Notes under the pieces: model-generated | Told to the model about the DNA's origin: nothing | Seen by the model: only the letters and a program-made list of their open reading frames with translations | The model's database searches: none | Source: Sarcophilus harrisii | Taxonomy: Eukaryota; Chordata; Mammalia; Dasyuromorphia; Dasyuridae | Assembly (NCBI RefSeq): GCF_902635505.1 | Contig: NC_045430.1 | Location: 110,225,925 to 110,289,924, forward strand | Direction: 5' to 3' | Length of the DNA stretch: 64,000 nucleotides | Position numbers and translations under genes: made by a program | In this document: positions 11,301-23,300 of the stretch, one piece after another | How positions within the stretch are numbered: the stretch's first letter is position 1 | Layout of the letters: every line of letters begins with the position of its first letter

Positions 11301-14300
11301 AGTCAGTCCGGTCCAGTCTGATCGTCAGGTCAGGTCTAGTCCTGATCGGTCCGGTCATCGTCGATCAGTCGGTCATCTGATCGGTCAGTCCAGGTCGGTC
11401 CAGGTCATTATCCGTCCGTCATCGGTCCATCGATCGGTCCAGGTCAGGTCTCCATCGTCAGGTCCGGGTCCGTCATCGATCGTCGGGTCCATCATCGGTC
11501 CAGTCTGTCGCGATCGGGTCATGGTCATGTCCAGTCCAGGTCGGTCTTGATCTCCGGTCCGTCCGGTCGCGTCGTCAAGATCCAGTCGTCGTCTGATCAA
11601 GTCCGGGTCCAGTCTATCGGTCCAGTCCGTCCAGTCTCTATCGGTCCAGTCATCTATCGGTCAATCCGGGTCAAGTCAGTCCATCCGGTCATGATCAGGT
11701 CAGTCCGGTCTTCTGATCCATCCGGATTCGGTCCAGTCCAGTCGGATCTATCAGTCCAGTCCAGTCTGTCCAGGTCCGTCAGGTCCATCATCTAATCTCA
11801 GTCCGTCATCCGTCCGTCCATTCCGGTCCATCATCCGTCCAGTCAGTCATCCGGATCCGTCCGGTCCATCCATCCTTATCCATCCATCCTTATTTATCCG
11901 TCCATCCATCCTTATCCATCCATCCGTCCATCATCCATCCCGCCGCCATCCATCCGTCCATCCATCCATCCATCCTCTAACTATCTTTGGACGGTGGATC
12001 CGTGGACTTTCTGGGTCCGCCTTGGGGAGTGTTGCGTCTGGGTCGATTTGATCTCAGGGCCCCCGGACTCCACTGCGCCACCTAGCGGCTCCATGACCCC
12101 AGCGGGCTCACACCTGCATCGGGGATAGGGCATATCCCGGAAGAAGTGGGAGTTTCCAGCCGTGGCGGCTGCTCATTCACTGCCTGTAGATGTGGCGATA
12201 GGAGGGTCCCCCAGGCAGAGGAAGAGCTACTTCGCTTCCCGGATGCAGCGGGAGAGAGGCGCCGCCAAGCGCTGCTGGCCGACGGACGAAGCGCACTGAC
12301 CCAGGTGAGCCACGACTGGGAGCCCTCCGGAACAGAGCAGGGGCCCAGTTTGCCGCCTTCCCAGGAGAATCAGTCTGGGGTGGGAGGGGCCCGCAACGGG
12401 CGTTGCCTCGGACAACCTGAGACCGGGGAGACTTTAGCTTTGAAAGTCCGGGTCTCCCACTGCGTGGGGCCGTCTCCAGCCGTCCTGGCTTTTGTCGGAG
12501 GTCGCGGGGAGGGAGGGAGGCGCCTGGCTTTGCCAGCTCTATCACTCAAACGCAATTCAATTGTAAGTCAAGAGGCCTCCTACCGAGGTCCCTGCTCTCT
12601 TCAGGACTAAAACAGTGAAACGCCAACAGCACCACCTCGTGGTCTAAAATAGAAGTTCCTTGACATGAGGAAATTTTTTTGTTTTTTGCTCGTTTCTTGC
12701 GTCCGTCTCAAAATGACGCACGTGTTATGCACGTGTTAAACGCTTTTAAAATCGAGATGAAGTAGAACTAATACCCTCCCTGTGGCTTTCCGGAGTCGGC
12801 CTGGGGTTAAATCTTCACTGGGCTTCTCCAGAAGCCATCTCCTGCCCTGATCCTTCCGGGACGTAGCTCCACCTAACACTGCCTCTTTAAAGTGGTGCTG
12901 CGGAGCTTTAAAGGGCACAGTGCCGCTCCCTGACGTGGATTTGGTTCTTGCAGGAGGACCTTGAAAAAGTTTAATTCCCCGCTTTCCCAAAGCATTCCTT
13001 CCCGCACTCCATTTCTAGCCTCGTGCAAAAGGCAGCACAGTTCTCCCTTCTCCCCACCACGCTTTCATAGTCCCGGTGATTCTGAAGCTCTGTCGGCGTG
13101 CAAACTCCTTCCTTCCCTCCCCTAACTGCCTTCTTTAGTCAGCACTCTCTGCCCCGTATCTTACTCCGCACCGCTCTCTTGCCACCATCGTGCTCTCCCA
13201 AAGGCTAGCCCGGTAACGAACAAACGTCCTCTCCTCTTAAACCTTCTCCGCCTCCTTTCCTCCTCCGTGGCTCCTCTGACCCTTCCCAGAACCGCTGTAC
13301 TTTCCCACACACCCTACGGCTTAGTGGTTATAACGAGGAGATTAGGAGGCTCCTTGCTTCTCCTTTCTATTTCTAGCCTCTTTTCTGGGGTGCTTCTCGT
13401 TGGAGGGACACGCTATTCATTTAATCCAGGTGCTGGTGACCATGGCCTTTCAGCCTTCACTGGGTTTTCTTATTTCCTTAGTGAGTTTTAGTGCCTGCAT
13501 TACAGTCTTTTCTAGCCCTCATACTAGGTAACTAACATTCTCAAATATACTGACGTCCCAATTTCTCCATCTGCTCATTTCTCAGGACTTGCTCATCTAT
13601 TCGACCTTAGCTATACCCCCAGTTTTTAATTATATTATCTAAGATACAACATTTATAGACTGGTTTAACATTTGTAAAATATCTTAAATATTATTTCGCA
13701 TTATTTTCAAAAGATAAAACTTAAGATTCATACCTGGTATTCAGTATGCCGCCATGAATAGGCGAGTCCCCTATTAGGATTAGTGCACCTCGGAGTTCTT
13801 CAGTACAGCAATCTTTTCGGGGGGTGATGGCTACAGATTTCACAGTTTGTGTGGAACCCAAATCCACCATCCACCAGGGGTTATTCTCTTGGGATGTTTG
13901 AATACAGGTGCCTTTTTCAAAATCGCCTAGTAGAGACCCATCTACAGCTCTGTCTGGAGACCCAAAAGGACTGAAGATGCTGGACTGGAAGGCAGGTTTC
14001 CCCCTGGATAGCACTGGAGCTGAAATAATGGGATATTTGAGGATAGAATGGTTAAAATAAAGATTTTTTTCCCATTTAAGCTCATGGATCCCTTGAAATC
14101 TACCAATGGATGGCAGATTAAGAATCTCTACCTAAAGGGAAGGGATCTTTAGAGAAATAGGATTTCAAGTATTGCTTCAACTGAATCTCAAACTTTAGTT
14201 ATTTCTCATATTATATCAGGCAAGTATATTAAACTTATTTGGACCTGAATTTCTTAATCTGTAGACTGGATGATTTCCTTTCCAACTTTAAACCCGGATT

Positions 14301-17300
14301 TATCTATCATCTATCTATCTATCTATCTATCATCTATCTATCCATCATCTATCTATCTATCACCTATCTATCTATCTATCTATCTATCTATCATCTATCT
14401 ATCTATCTATCATCTATCTATCTATCTATCTATCTATCATCTATCTATCCATCCTATCATCATTCATCCTATCAAAGATCTGTCACTAGAATGCAGTTGT
14501 CTCCTCCACCTGGGTTCAAAAGAAGCACTGTCTTAAAGAGGTGAAGTAGAACACCCAGCCATCATCCACTGATGTTGCTAATATGTGTCATCCTCATTTT
14601 TATGAATTTATACTAGAATTCAATTAATATGCTATCCTAATATATCTTCTTTTATTATCTTGTCAGTCTTTTTTAACTCTTCATGATTCCATTTGAGGTT
14701 TTTCTTGGCAAAGATGCTAAAATGGTTTGCCATTTCCTTCTCCATCTCATTTTCCAGATGAGGAAACTGAGGCAAATAGGATCATATAGGTAGTAGGTAT
14801 CTGAGGGTGGATTCGAACTCAGGTCTTCCAGACTTCAGACCTGGTGCTCTATTTACTATGACACTTAGCTGTTCTTTTTCTAAACAGGTATGTGAAAGTG
14901 AGAAAATAAGCTCACATTGTGGTTTGCATCCCCATTTTACTTATCTTGTAGATATCTGGCTTATGGTTTAAACACCATTTTCTATTTTTTTTATTGCACA
15001 GTTTCTGAAAAACATTAACAGGCTACCTGTGCACATTAGAGTGATGTTAAAGTGAACTGCAAAATAGTGTAGGAGATTGCAGCCCTTCCATCCAAGCAAT
15101 GTCTACTGGCTATCATAAGCATTGTTTTAAAGTTCTTGGTAACTATGGTCTAAAATATGGGAAAATGAGGAAAAATTTTGGATAAAATGAATTGAACTGG
15201 GGTAGTTGTCTCTAATCAATTGAAACATCACTTACATGTACATTTTAAACTTATACTTTTGCTAAATGGAATGTAGGTCCTTTTCTAGAAAACTTATAGG
15301 ATAAATGAGTCAGTTCCAAATAATTCTATGCGTTGTATCCCAGGCAAAATTTCCCGAAAGAACTAAAAATATCAAGATCATATTTAGAGATGTTTAAAAG
15401 TATCTAATTACTAAAAATATAAAAGAAGGGTCCATTAAATGCTTTATGCTTTTGATAGGCTACTGGTGCCTCCTCACAATCTTTATCACAATTCACAGAT
15501 TTCTTTTTGAGAGATAACTTGAAAAATAGGGCTTGTGTACAGCATATGAGCTGAATATGAATATTGAAAAAGTAGAAAAAGAGAACATATTAATAAGTAA
15601 AGAAATTGAAAATACAGAGCAAGGTGAGTAAGGGCTGGAAATAATTTTTAAAGGAAGAAAGTTTGAAGAAGTAGTGTTAGAAGACAACATACTTAAAAAA
15701 ATAAGCTTCTAAGGAATGTTTCTTGGCTATGTGTACCTGGGAGAAAGAATATTATAAAATTGTCATTGATTCATTGTGATGAAGAAGATAGACTCACCAA
15801 AGTTGTTCTCTGAATGATCAAAATTATAAGATGTAACTGAAGATTCAAGACTTCTGGTTTTCTTTTGGTCCTCATTAGCAAAAGAAAAAAAACCCCAGGT
15901 TTTTCCAAAGATTTTCACATCACAAAATGATAAAACCTGATGATTTCCCAGATGGAGGATTGTCACATATCTTCCTTTCTTTTTTCCACAATTGAAAATC
16001 TGTGTCATTCCTTGGCCCAGGGAATGAATAATTGCACATCTGGAGAGAAACAATATTGGCATTTGTGAAAGTTTTGTGGTGTCTGAATATAGGCTACTCA
16101 GGAGGACAGCTGAAGATGAATAATTTATCCCCTTGTATTACCATGACTCAGAATTTAAAAAGGCTTCCTGCCAATGTGATCATTGCTAAAGATTGACATT
16201 GTGGAAATTTTATCCTTTTTATATTCCATTTACACAGATGTACAAATTTGTTCTCAAAAATAATAGATTTGAAAAGTTATAAAGAAATGTATTTACCATC
16301 CCTCCAGCTTTCAAATGATAAATCTATTTTCATTTATTTAGTATTTTATTTTTTCCTCAGTTACATATAAAAACAATTTTTAATATTCACTTTTAAACTT
16401 TGAGTTCCAGATTTTCTCCCTTCCTACTTCACCACCCTACCTCATTGAGAAGGCAATCAAATTGATATAGAATCAGGGGTCCTCAAACTATAACCCGAGG
16501 GCCAGATGCGGCATCGGAGGACGATTATCCCCCTCACCCAGGGCTATGAAGTTTCTTTATTTAAAGGCCCACAAAACAAAGTTTTTGTTTTTACTATAGT
16601 CCGGCCCTCCAACAGTCTGAGGGACAGTGAACTGGCCCCCTATTTAAAAAGTTTGAGGACCCCTGAATAGATTATGCATATGTAGTCATGCAAAACAAAA
16701 GATAAATCTGAATTCCATACCTTGCATTGAATATTCCACCCCAATAAGGTGAGTCTCCCACCAAAATCATGGCTCCATTTATCTGGTCCTTACAACAACC
16801 TTTTTGACTGGTGATTGACACAGAGTCTATAGTTTGTGTTGAACCTAAATCTGCCAGCCACCAGGGGTCAGTTTCTTGCAGTGTTTGAACACAATAACCA
16901 CTTTGACTAGATCCATCCATTGGTATATCGGGAAATTGATGGGAAATGTAGATACTGGACTGAGTTGTTTGTACTCCTTTTATCGGTTTTAAACCTGTAA
17001 TGATGAATAAGAAAACAAACAAACAAACAAAAAAACTGGATGAAAATACTATTCTTTGATCCATATTCCCTCTTTTATAAATCTCAGGATTTTTTGACTA
17101 GAATGACTCCATGGACAAAAGGAATGATTGTAACTTAAACCATTCATCTACAATCAATATTTGTCCTTATATGGTAATATCAATATTACTGTACACTGTA
17201 ATATTACTTATAGTTAAAAAAAATACTACTCTTTTTCCAAAACATTTATCCGCTCAGCTTTACAGTTCCATTCCTATGGAGGTCTTGGGAAATTCCACCT

Positions 17301-20300
17301 TACTTTATCCAACTAGAAAGAGAAATTATGATGTCAAACCCCCAAGGTTCAATTTTCCTAATAAATCTGTCCGTGACCTATGCCATCTTTATTGATTCCC
17401 TATTGGGGTTAGACTGCCATAGTGTTCCGCTTCTTGGTGTCTTTCTTTTCACCCCTCATGCCTCATGGAGTCTTTCTCCTTATTATAGCTAACTAATTCT
17501 TTCAGGGTGCCAAACTCCGCTATAGATTTAGCTTGTAAGCCAATGGTATACTCCTACATCATGGCATATTCCCTCTCTCCTGGTTAATTGTGAGTTTCAT
17601 TAGGGAGCCTGTCTTTTCCCTTATAAATTGTTAAAACCTCTTTCCTTGCTAACTATATGTCTCCCAAATCTATTTCATATTTACCCTTCTGGTGTCTATT
17701 TTACTTCTTTATTTTTTCATTAATCTCTTCTCATAAATAAAGAGACCTTTTGGCAATGAGAAATCTATTATGAATTCATCATATGATTGAACCCCAACAT
17801 TTGATGTCCAATCTCATCATTTGGTGCTGGACCTCAACTCTATCAATATCATCGTCAATTTTCTTAACGAGAATAAATTGAATCAGAATAGATGAAAAAA
17901 ATAATGAGCCTGAGTTAAAATATTAAGTTCTATTTAAATGTTTGGGAAATGGGAGGTTTATGTAAAAGAAGATAGGCAGATACAGAAATAAAGTCTCAGG
18001 TCTATCTTTGACCTTTTCTCAGGATCTCTTCTGATTGTCCAGACATCTTTTCCAGGTCTCTGTGCCTGACAGAGCAATCAGTGGAATGTTGCAGAAACAC
18101 ATGGTTGATCTCCAAATCATCCTCAGAGACTGAATTTTTCCTTAAAATTTCTGAACTTAACTTCATAATACATTTTGCATGTGCCACTTTAGTATATATT
18201 TAAACTTTTCTCGAATCTGCTTCTATTTTCAGCATATGCTTCCTTTTGGAGAAATATTAACTCTAATAGACATTGTTACTTCCAGGTGATTTTTGCCTGA
18301 CATATAGTGTGTGCTTTTACTTATTCCCAAACTAATCATTTTAGATGTCAAAGAAGAGACCTTAGCTTCACAAATCTGGATTTAGGAGTTATTAGGAATT
18401 GATATTTCCCCCTGCCTAATGTGATTTAATTGAACCTTAAAGTATTTCCTGAGTGATGTGCAGAAGAGCATGTAAAGGGTTGAAGAACGTGTGATAATAT
18501 CTAAAATAGTCCCCTTGGGTTTTTTTGTGACTTCTAAAATTTTTTGTAATAGGTGCTTTAAAGCCATTTTCATAGTGGGGAATAATTACTGAGGAGGACA
18601 AAGGTCATGGCTGAATTAAAAGGGATTTGTCTTTGTCTCCATACTCAGAAAGATTCATAGTGAGGTGTGAAGACTCTGAGAAGAAAGACCTATATCATCC
18701 TGATCCATAAAAGCTGAAAGAAATTTGGTCACTCTCATATAATAACTAAAAGCTACTTGGGACCTTGCTTTGTCAGGATGCATTATAAAGTTTCATGGCA
18801 AACTAAAAAACTCTTTTGCTAACCAATTATACAGAAATTATGATGTTTTTGGTGATTGAACTAAAGACATAAGGACATCAGGTATGGAGGTCAAGGAATC
18901 TTACTCCAAAGGTTATAATATTTTTTGTAGTGGGGAGTAAAAGTTGGGCAGAGCTCAGTAGATCACACTTAAGAATTAAGAAGTCTGAAGAGAAATGACA
19001 AAATACAGTGAAAGTGGGAAGGGGTGCTGAATGATAACAAAGGGCAATACTGTAATGGATGACAGCAATGGCAAAGGAGTTTAGTATTCTTGTGGCAAGG
19101 GAATGGGAAAAGTCTGGACAAACTATGGACCTCTTCTCAGAATAATATTTTTAATACAAAAATAAGAATACATAGGATGATTTCAAAGCAAGTCAAATAT
19201 ATTGATATTTAATTTTATTTCAAAATATCTTTAAAAACAAATTTCTGTACTCTAGATCAAGATCTCTGGATTTACATGAATCATCAAATCTTACTTATGA
19301 ATGTTTTATAGAAGGAATAATTATATCATTGACGTTCCTATGATGAGGAAAGAATACTCACCAGCTAAACCTGTGTCATTCCTAGCCTTGGGTAACACAG
19401 GCCAGGATATAAGACCGTCTGATAGGAAATCATGAAGGAGAGAGTCTGATGCTTTTCCCAAAACTTGTACTTCACAGAGAGATATCATTTTTTTTCTTCC
19501 TGGGTTTAAAATACTCACAAATCTTCCATGTAAGGTCCCGCATTTGAAAAACTCTGTTTTTCCACGGCTCAAGAAACTAATGGTTGCACATCTGAAGGAA
19601 AACCATATTTTTATTTGTAAAGATGCTCATGAAAACACTTACACAGAGTTAAGTGAAAGATGATTAATCCTGTCAAAAATGACATTACAGAAATTTGTCT
19701 TCATAGCTGAAATTGACAGCAGCATGTATTGTCTCCTACTGACACCCATGGATCAATATATTTTCTTCTTTTTCCTCTTTTTTTCAAAATTAATATGCAT
19801 ATCACCTCTGCTTTTGCAATTACATATTTTTATTCATTCTTCCTTGTTTGAAACAAGTCTGTGTTTATCTTTTATCTTCTTTTTATCCTTTATCTTCCTG
19901 CCTTTATTTATTTATTTTTATTATAACTTTTTATTGACAGAACATATGCCTGGGTTAATTTTTTACAACATTATCCCTTGCACTCACTTCTGTTCTGACT
20001 TTTCCCTTCCCTCCCTCCATCCCCTCCCCTAGATGGCAAGCAGTCTTATACATGTTAAATATGTTATAGTATATCCTAGATACAATGTATGTGTGCAGAA
20101 CCAAACAGTTCTCTTGTTGCACAGGAAGAATTGGATTTAGAAAATAAAAATAACCTGGGAAGAAAAACAAAAATGCAAACAGTTTACACTCATTTCCCAG
20201 TGTTCCTTCTCTGGGTGTAGCTAATTCTGTCCATCATTGGTCAATTGAAACTGAGTTAGATCTTCTTTTTGTCGAAGAAATCCACTTCCATCAGAATATA

Positions 20301-23300
20301 TCCTCATACAGTATTGTTGTTGAGGTATATAATGATCTCTTGGTTCTGCTCATTTCACTTAGCATCAGTTCATGTAAGTCTCTCCAAGCCTCTCTGTATT
20401 CATCCTGCTGTCATTTCATACAGAACAATAATATTCCATAACAATCATATACCACAATTTACCCAACCATTCTCCAATTGATGGATACCCACTGATTTTC
20501 CAGTTTCTGGTCACTATAAAAAGGGCTGCCACAAACATTCTTGCAGATGTGGGTCCCTTTCCCTTCTTTAGTATCTCTGGGGTATAAGCCCAGTAGTAAC
20601 ACTGCTGGGTCAAAGGGTATGCGCAGTTTGATAACTTTTTGGGCATAATTCCAGATTGCTTTCCAGAATGGTTGGATTCGTTCACAACTCCACACAACTT
20701 CACGAACAATGCATCAGCGTCCCAGTTTTCCCGCATCCCTTCCAACATTCATCATTATTTTTTCCTGTCATCTTAGCCAATCTGACAGGTATGTAGTGAT
20801 ATCTCGGAGTTGTCTTAATTTGTATTTCTCTGATCAGTAGTGATTTGGAACACTCTTTCATATGAATAAAAATAGTTTCAATTTCATCATCTGAAAATTG
20901 TCTGTTCATATCCTTTGACCATTTATCAACTGGAGAATGTCTTGATTTCTTATAAATTAGAGTCATTTCTCTCTATATTTTGGAAATGCGTTCCTGCCTT
21001 TATTTAACACAGTGTAACTAGCACTGAGAATGGTGGTGATTCATAGAAGACATTAAAAATTCCTTGTTAAATGCAATATAATTGAATTGAAGATTTTGGT
21101 TCTTATATAGCATATACCTATATTACCTTCTGCGTCGATGATCATAAATGGCCTTCTCCCTAGTCTTTTTTTCTCAAGCTTCTCACCCTTTCAATACACC
21201 AAGGGCAAACCTATTAGAATTATCCTTTCTCAAGCATAGCTAGCAGCTCCCCAAGAGAGGTTCGATCAGTAGATTATAATTTTCCAGTACTTTTTGACGA
21301 CTTTATTTTATATAACAAGAAGAGGAAAAGAACGTAGCAGATCAGGGCTTTGCATACATTTTAAAACAGTACATATTTTCCAGGAACCAAATGAAGGCTA
21401 TTTTCATGATTAATCAACTTGGGTAGAGGCATTCCAAAAATGAAAGAAAAAATTCATTTCTTGGGCATTATAGGAAAATGGATGTTAGGTGTGTCTGAAT
21501 GTTTCTATACCCTCACTTATGATACACTTCCATCACTACTTTAGGACTCCTGAAATGTAATAAGGACCTCATGGCATTTGTAACTGGATTGAAGTGGTGG
21601 GTAGAGAATGATTCTCAAATCCTTTAGGAAAGGATCTTCTTCTCTTAAACATCACCATGTGAATAAAATATTTAATAATAAGAGGCTGAATCATCTCGCA
21701 CATCAATATCCATATATTATCCAATTAAGTAAAATTCTAGAACAACTCCTTGATACTGACACGAATTTATGAATTAAATGAAAAACTTTGGGAGAAGATT
21801 TGGTAAGAATATATTCCATGCATCCCTCTTGGTCTCCAGTGAGTGTCTGTTTTTTGTGCTCAATTTGGAGGAAAAACTTGGCAGTGTATAGATTCCTGGG
21901 GTCTACTTAGTAAAGGAACAGGAATGGAGATAGGGAGTTACATAAATAGAAGAAACTCCCAGGTGAAGAACTCCCTTTACCAGTGTTAGTCAGCATCTTC
22001 TCTACAACTTATAGTCTAAGAGGGTTAGCTAGAAAAGAGGGCCTTAGTAATTTATCCAAGTTTTCTCATTCAGTCTGTGTCAGAGGTAGGAGCTAAATAT
22101 TGGTCCTCATGATTTTGAGTCCAATTCTTTCTCCATTACCCTATGAACCTCATTTTCAGTCAGCTGCTAAAATAATTTTCCTACTCCTAATTTTCCTCTG
22201 ACCATGTCATTTCTCTGCTCAAGAACCTTTATTGGATGGCCATTGTATTTAGCATGAAATATAAACTCCTCAGCTCAGCACTGAAAATCTTTCCCAGGCT
22301 GAATTTAGCCTGCATCCCCAGTCTTATTTCCTATTACTACTCGCTATTATGCACTGGTTTTCTAGCCCAGCAGGTCTGCTTGCTATTCCATGAAGCTGAC
22401 CTTCCATTTCCTCTCTCTGAGACTCTGAGGCGTCCTGTATTCCAGGAATACCATCCCTGCTCATCTCTACCTCTAGAAATCCCTAATTCTTCTTAAGCTC
22501 AGGAGACACCTTCTCTAGGAAACCTTCCCTGACTTCCCCAGAACTCTACAACATCCTCAAACTGACTTATTCTTTCTTATCAGTTTATATGTTGTACAGC
22601 CCTGGTAGGATATATATGGGGCACTCCCTCTTTCTGACTCTTCCTCTACTATATGGAGGATCCAGGCTTCAGCTTTTGAGTGGGGAAGTTACCAAATTAA
22701 CAAGATTTAGCAGCAGGACAAAATATCTTCAAGGTAGCAGGTAAAGTTCAATTAAATAAGAACATCATGTCTAAAGGGAGTCAAAATACATATTTGGCTA
22801 AAATATCTGCTTTTAATAATATTATGTAGTAGCTAACATTTGTATATTGCTTTACAAAAGTTTGCAAATCACTTACAAATATTATCTTGTTTTATTTTCA
22901 AGAAATGAAAGTTTGACTCATACCTAGAATTGAATGTACCACCATTATCAGGGAAGTCTCCCACCAGGATCAATGCTCCATGTAATTCTTCAGTACAACA
23001 ATCTTTTCGGGTAGTGATTGCCACAGATTCCACCGTTTCTGTCAAACCCAAATCTACCATCCACCAGGGATCATTCTCTTTGTGTGTTTGAATACAGGAA
23101 CCCTTTTCAAAATCGCTGAATAGATATCCATCTACAGCTCTTTCAGGAGACCCTAAGTGACGGAAGGTACTGGACTGGAAGGCAGGTTTTCCCCTTGATA
23201 GCACTGGAGCTGAAATGATGAGGCAGGAGATATCAATCAGCTATAAGATATAAAGTACAGACTCCATCACTAGAATGACGAGTTCAGGAGATGTCAATCA

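Larger units (their letters stand above)
11990..13300. promoter_or_regulatory. CpG island in the D12 intron
   Basis: G+C and CpG rise sharply against the AT-rich surroundings (CGGCGCCG-like words, GGGCGTTGCC, GGAGGGAGGGAGG). No TATA box is evident. It could be the promoter of an unrelated or non-coding transcript. An excellent plus-strand splice donor, CCCAG|GTGAGC, lies at 12304/12305, and the upstream plus-strand frame from 12146 is open to it. I do not recognise the encoded residues as any protein. Confidence 0.7.
4907..13733 (-). other. 8.8 kb intron inside D12 holding satellite and CpG island
   Basis: The longest intron of the array. From low to high coordinates it has a SINE (5045-5190), a GA repeat, an AT-rich stretch with nothing recognised (5450-6450), an L2-like block matched by the equivalent intron of unit e, a SINE (6985-7225), a tetranucleotide satellite (7400-11970), and a CpG island (11990-13300). 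No lectin exon is hidden in it. Confidence 0.75.
14020..15797 (-). other. Intron between D11 and D12
   Basis: 1.8 kb. It holds a TATC/GATA microsatellite and a SINE (below). The remainder (14880-15790) matches the equivalent introns of other units, for example the recurring AAAAATATAAAAG...CCAT words, without exons. Confidence 0.65.
19592..22923 (-). other. Intron inside D10 with L1 and L2-like insertions
   Basis: 3.3 kb. It holds an L1 3' end (19911-20990) and the L2-like block (22180-22740). Between them, 21010-22170 shows nothing I can name beyond AT-rich intron shared in part with other units. Confidence 0.7.

Noticed and set aside
10577-11795. Long frames (Ser/Arg/Val-rich) in the satellite core
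   Set aside because: Composition follows the GTCC/GATC words on both strands equally; no domain and no splice context.
12146-12610. 154-codon frame in the CpG island as a gene
   Set aside because: No recognisable protein, overlapping open frames on the other strand, and a strong splice donor inside it. Kept only as a possible first exon of an unknown transcript.
4907-13733. A missed lectin domain in the large D12 intron
   Set aside because: No PWW-DLG, DCC or RCA...GRYV pattern in any minus-strand frame there.
14239-14544. Leu-Ser-Ile-Tyr repeat frame
   Set aside because: Translation of the (TATC)n microsatellite.
20416-20966. Minus-strand frames as host genes
   Set aside because: They are the interrupted C-terminal end of L1 ORF2.
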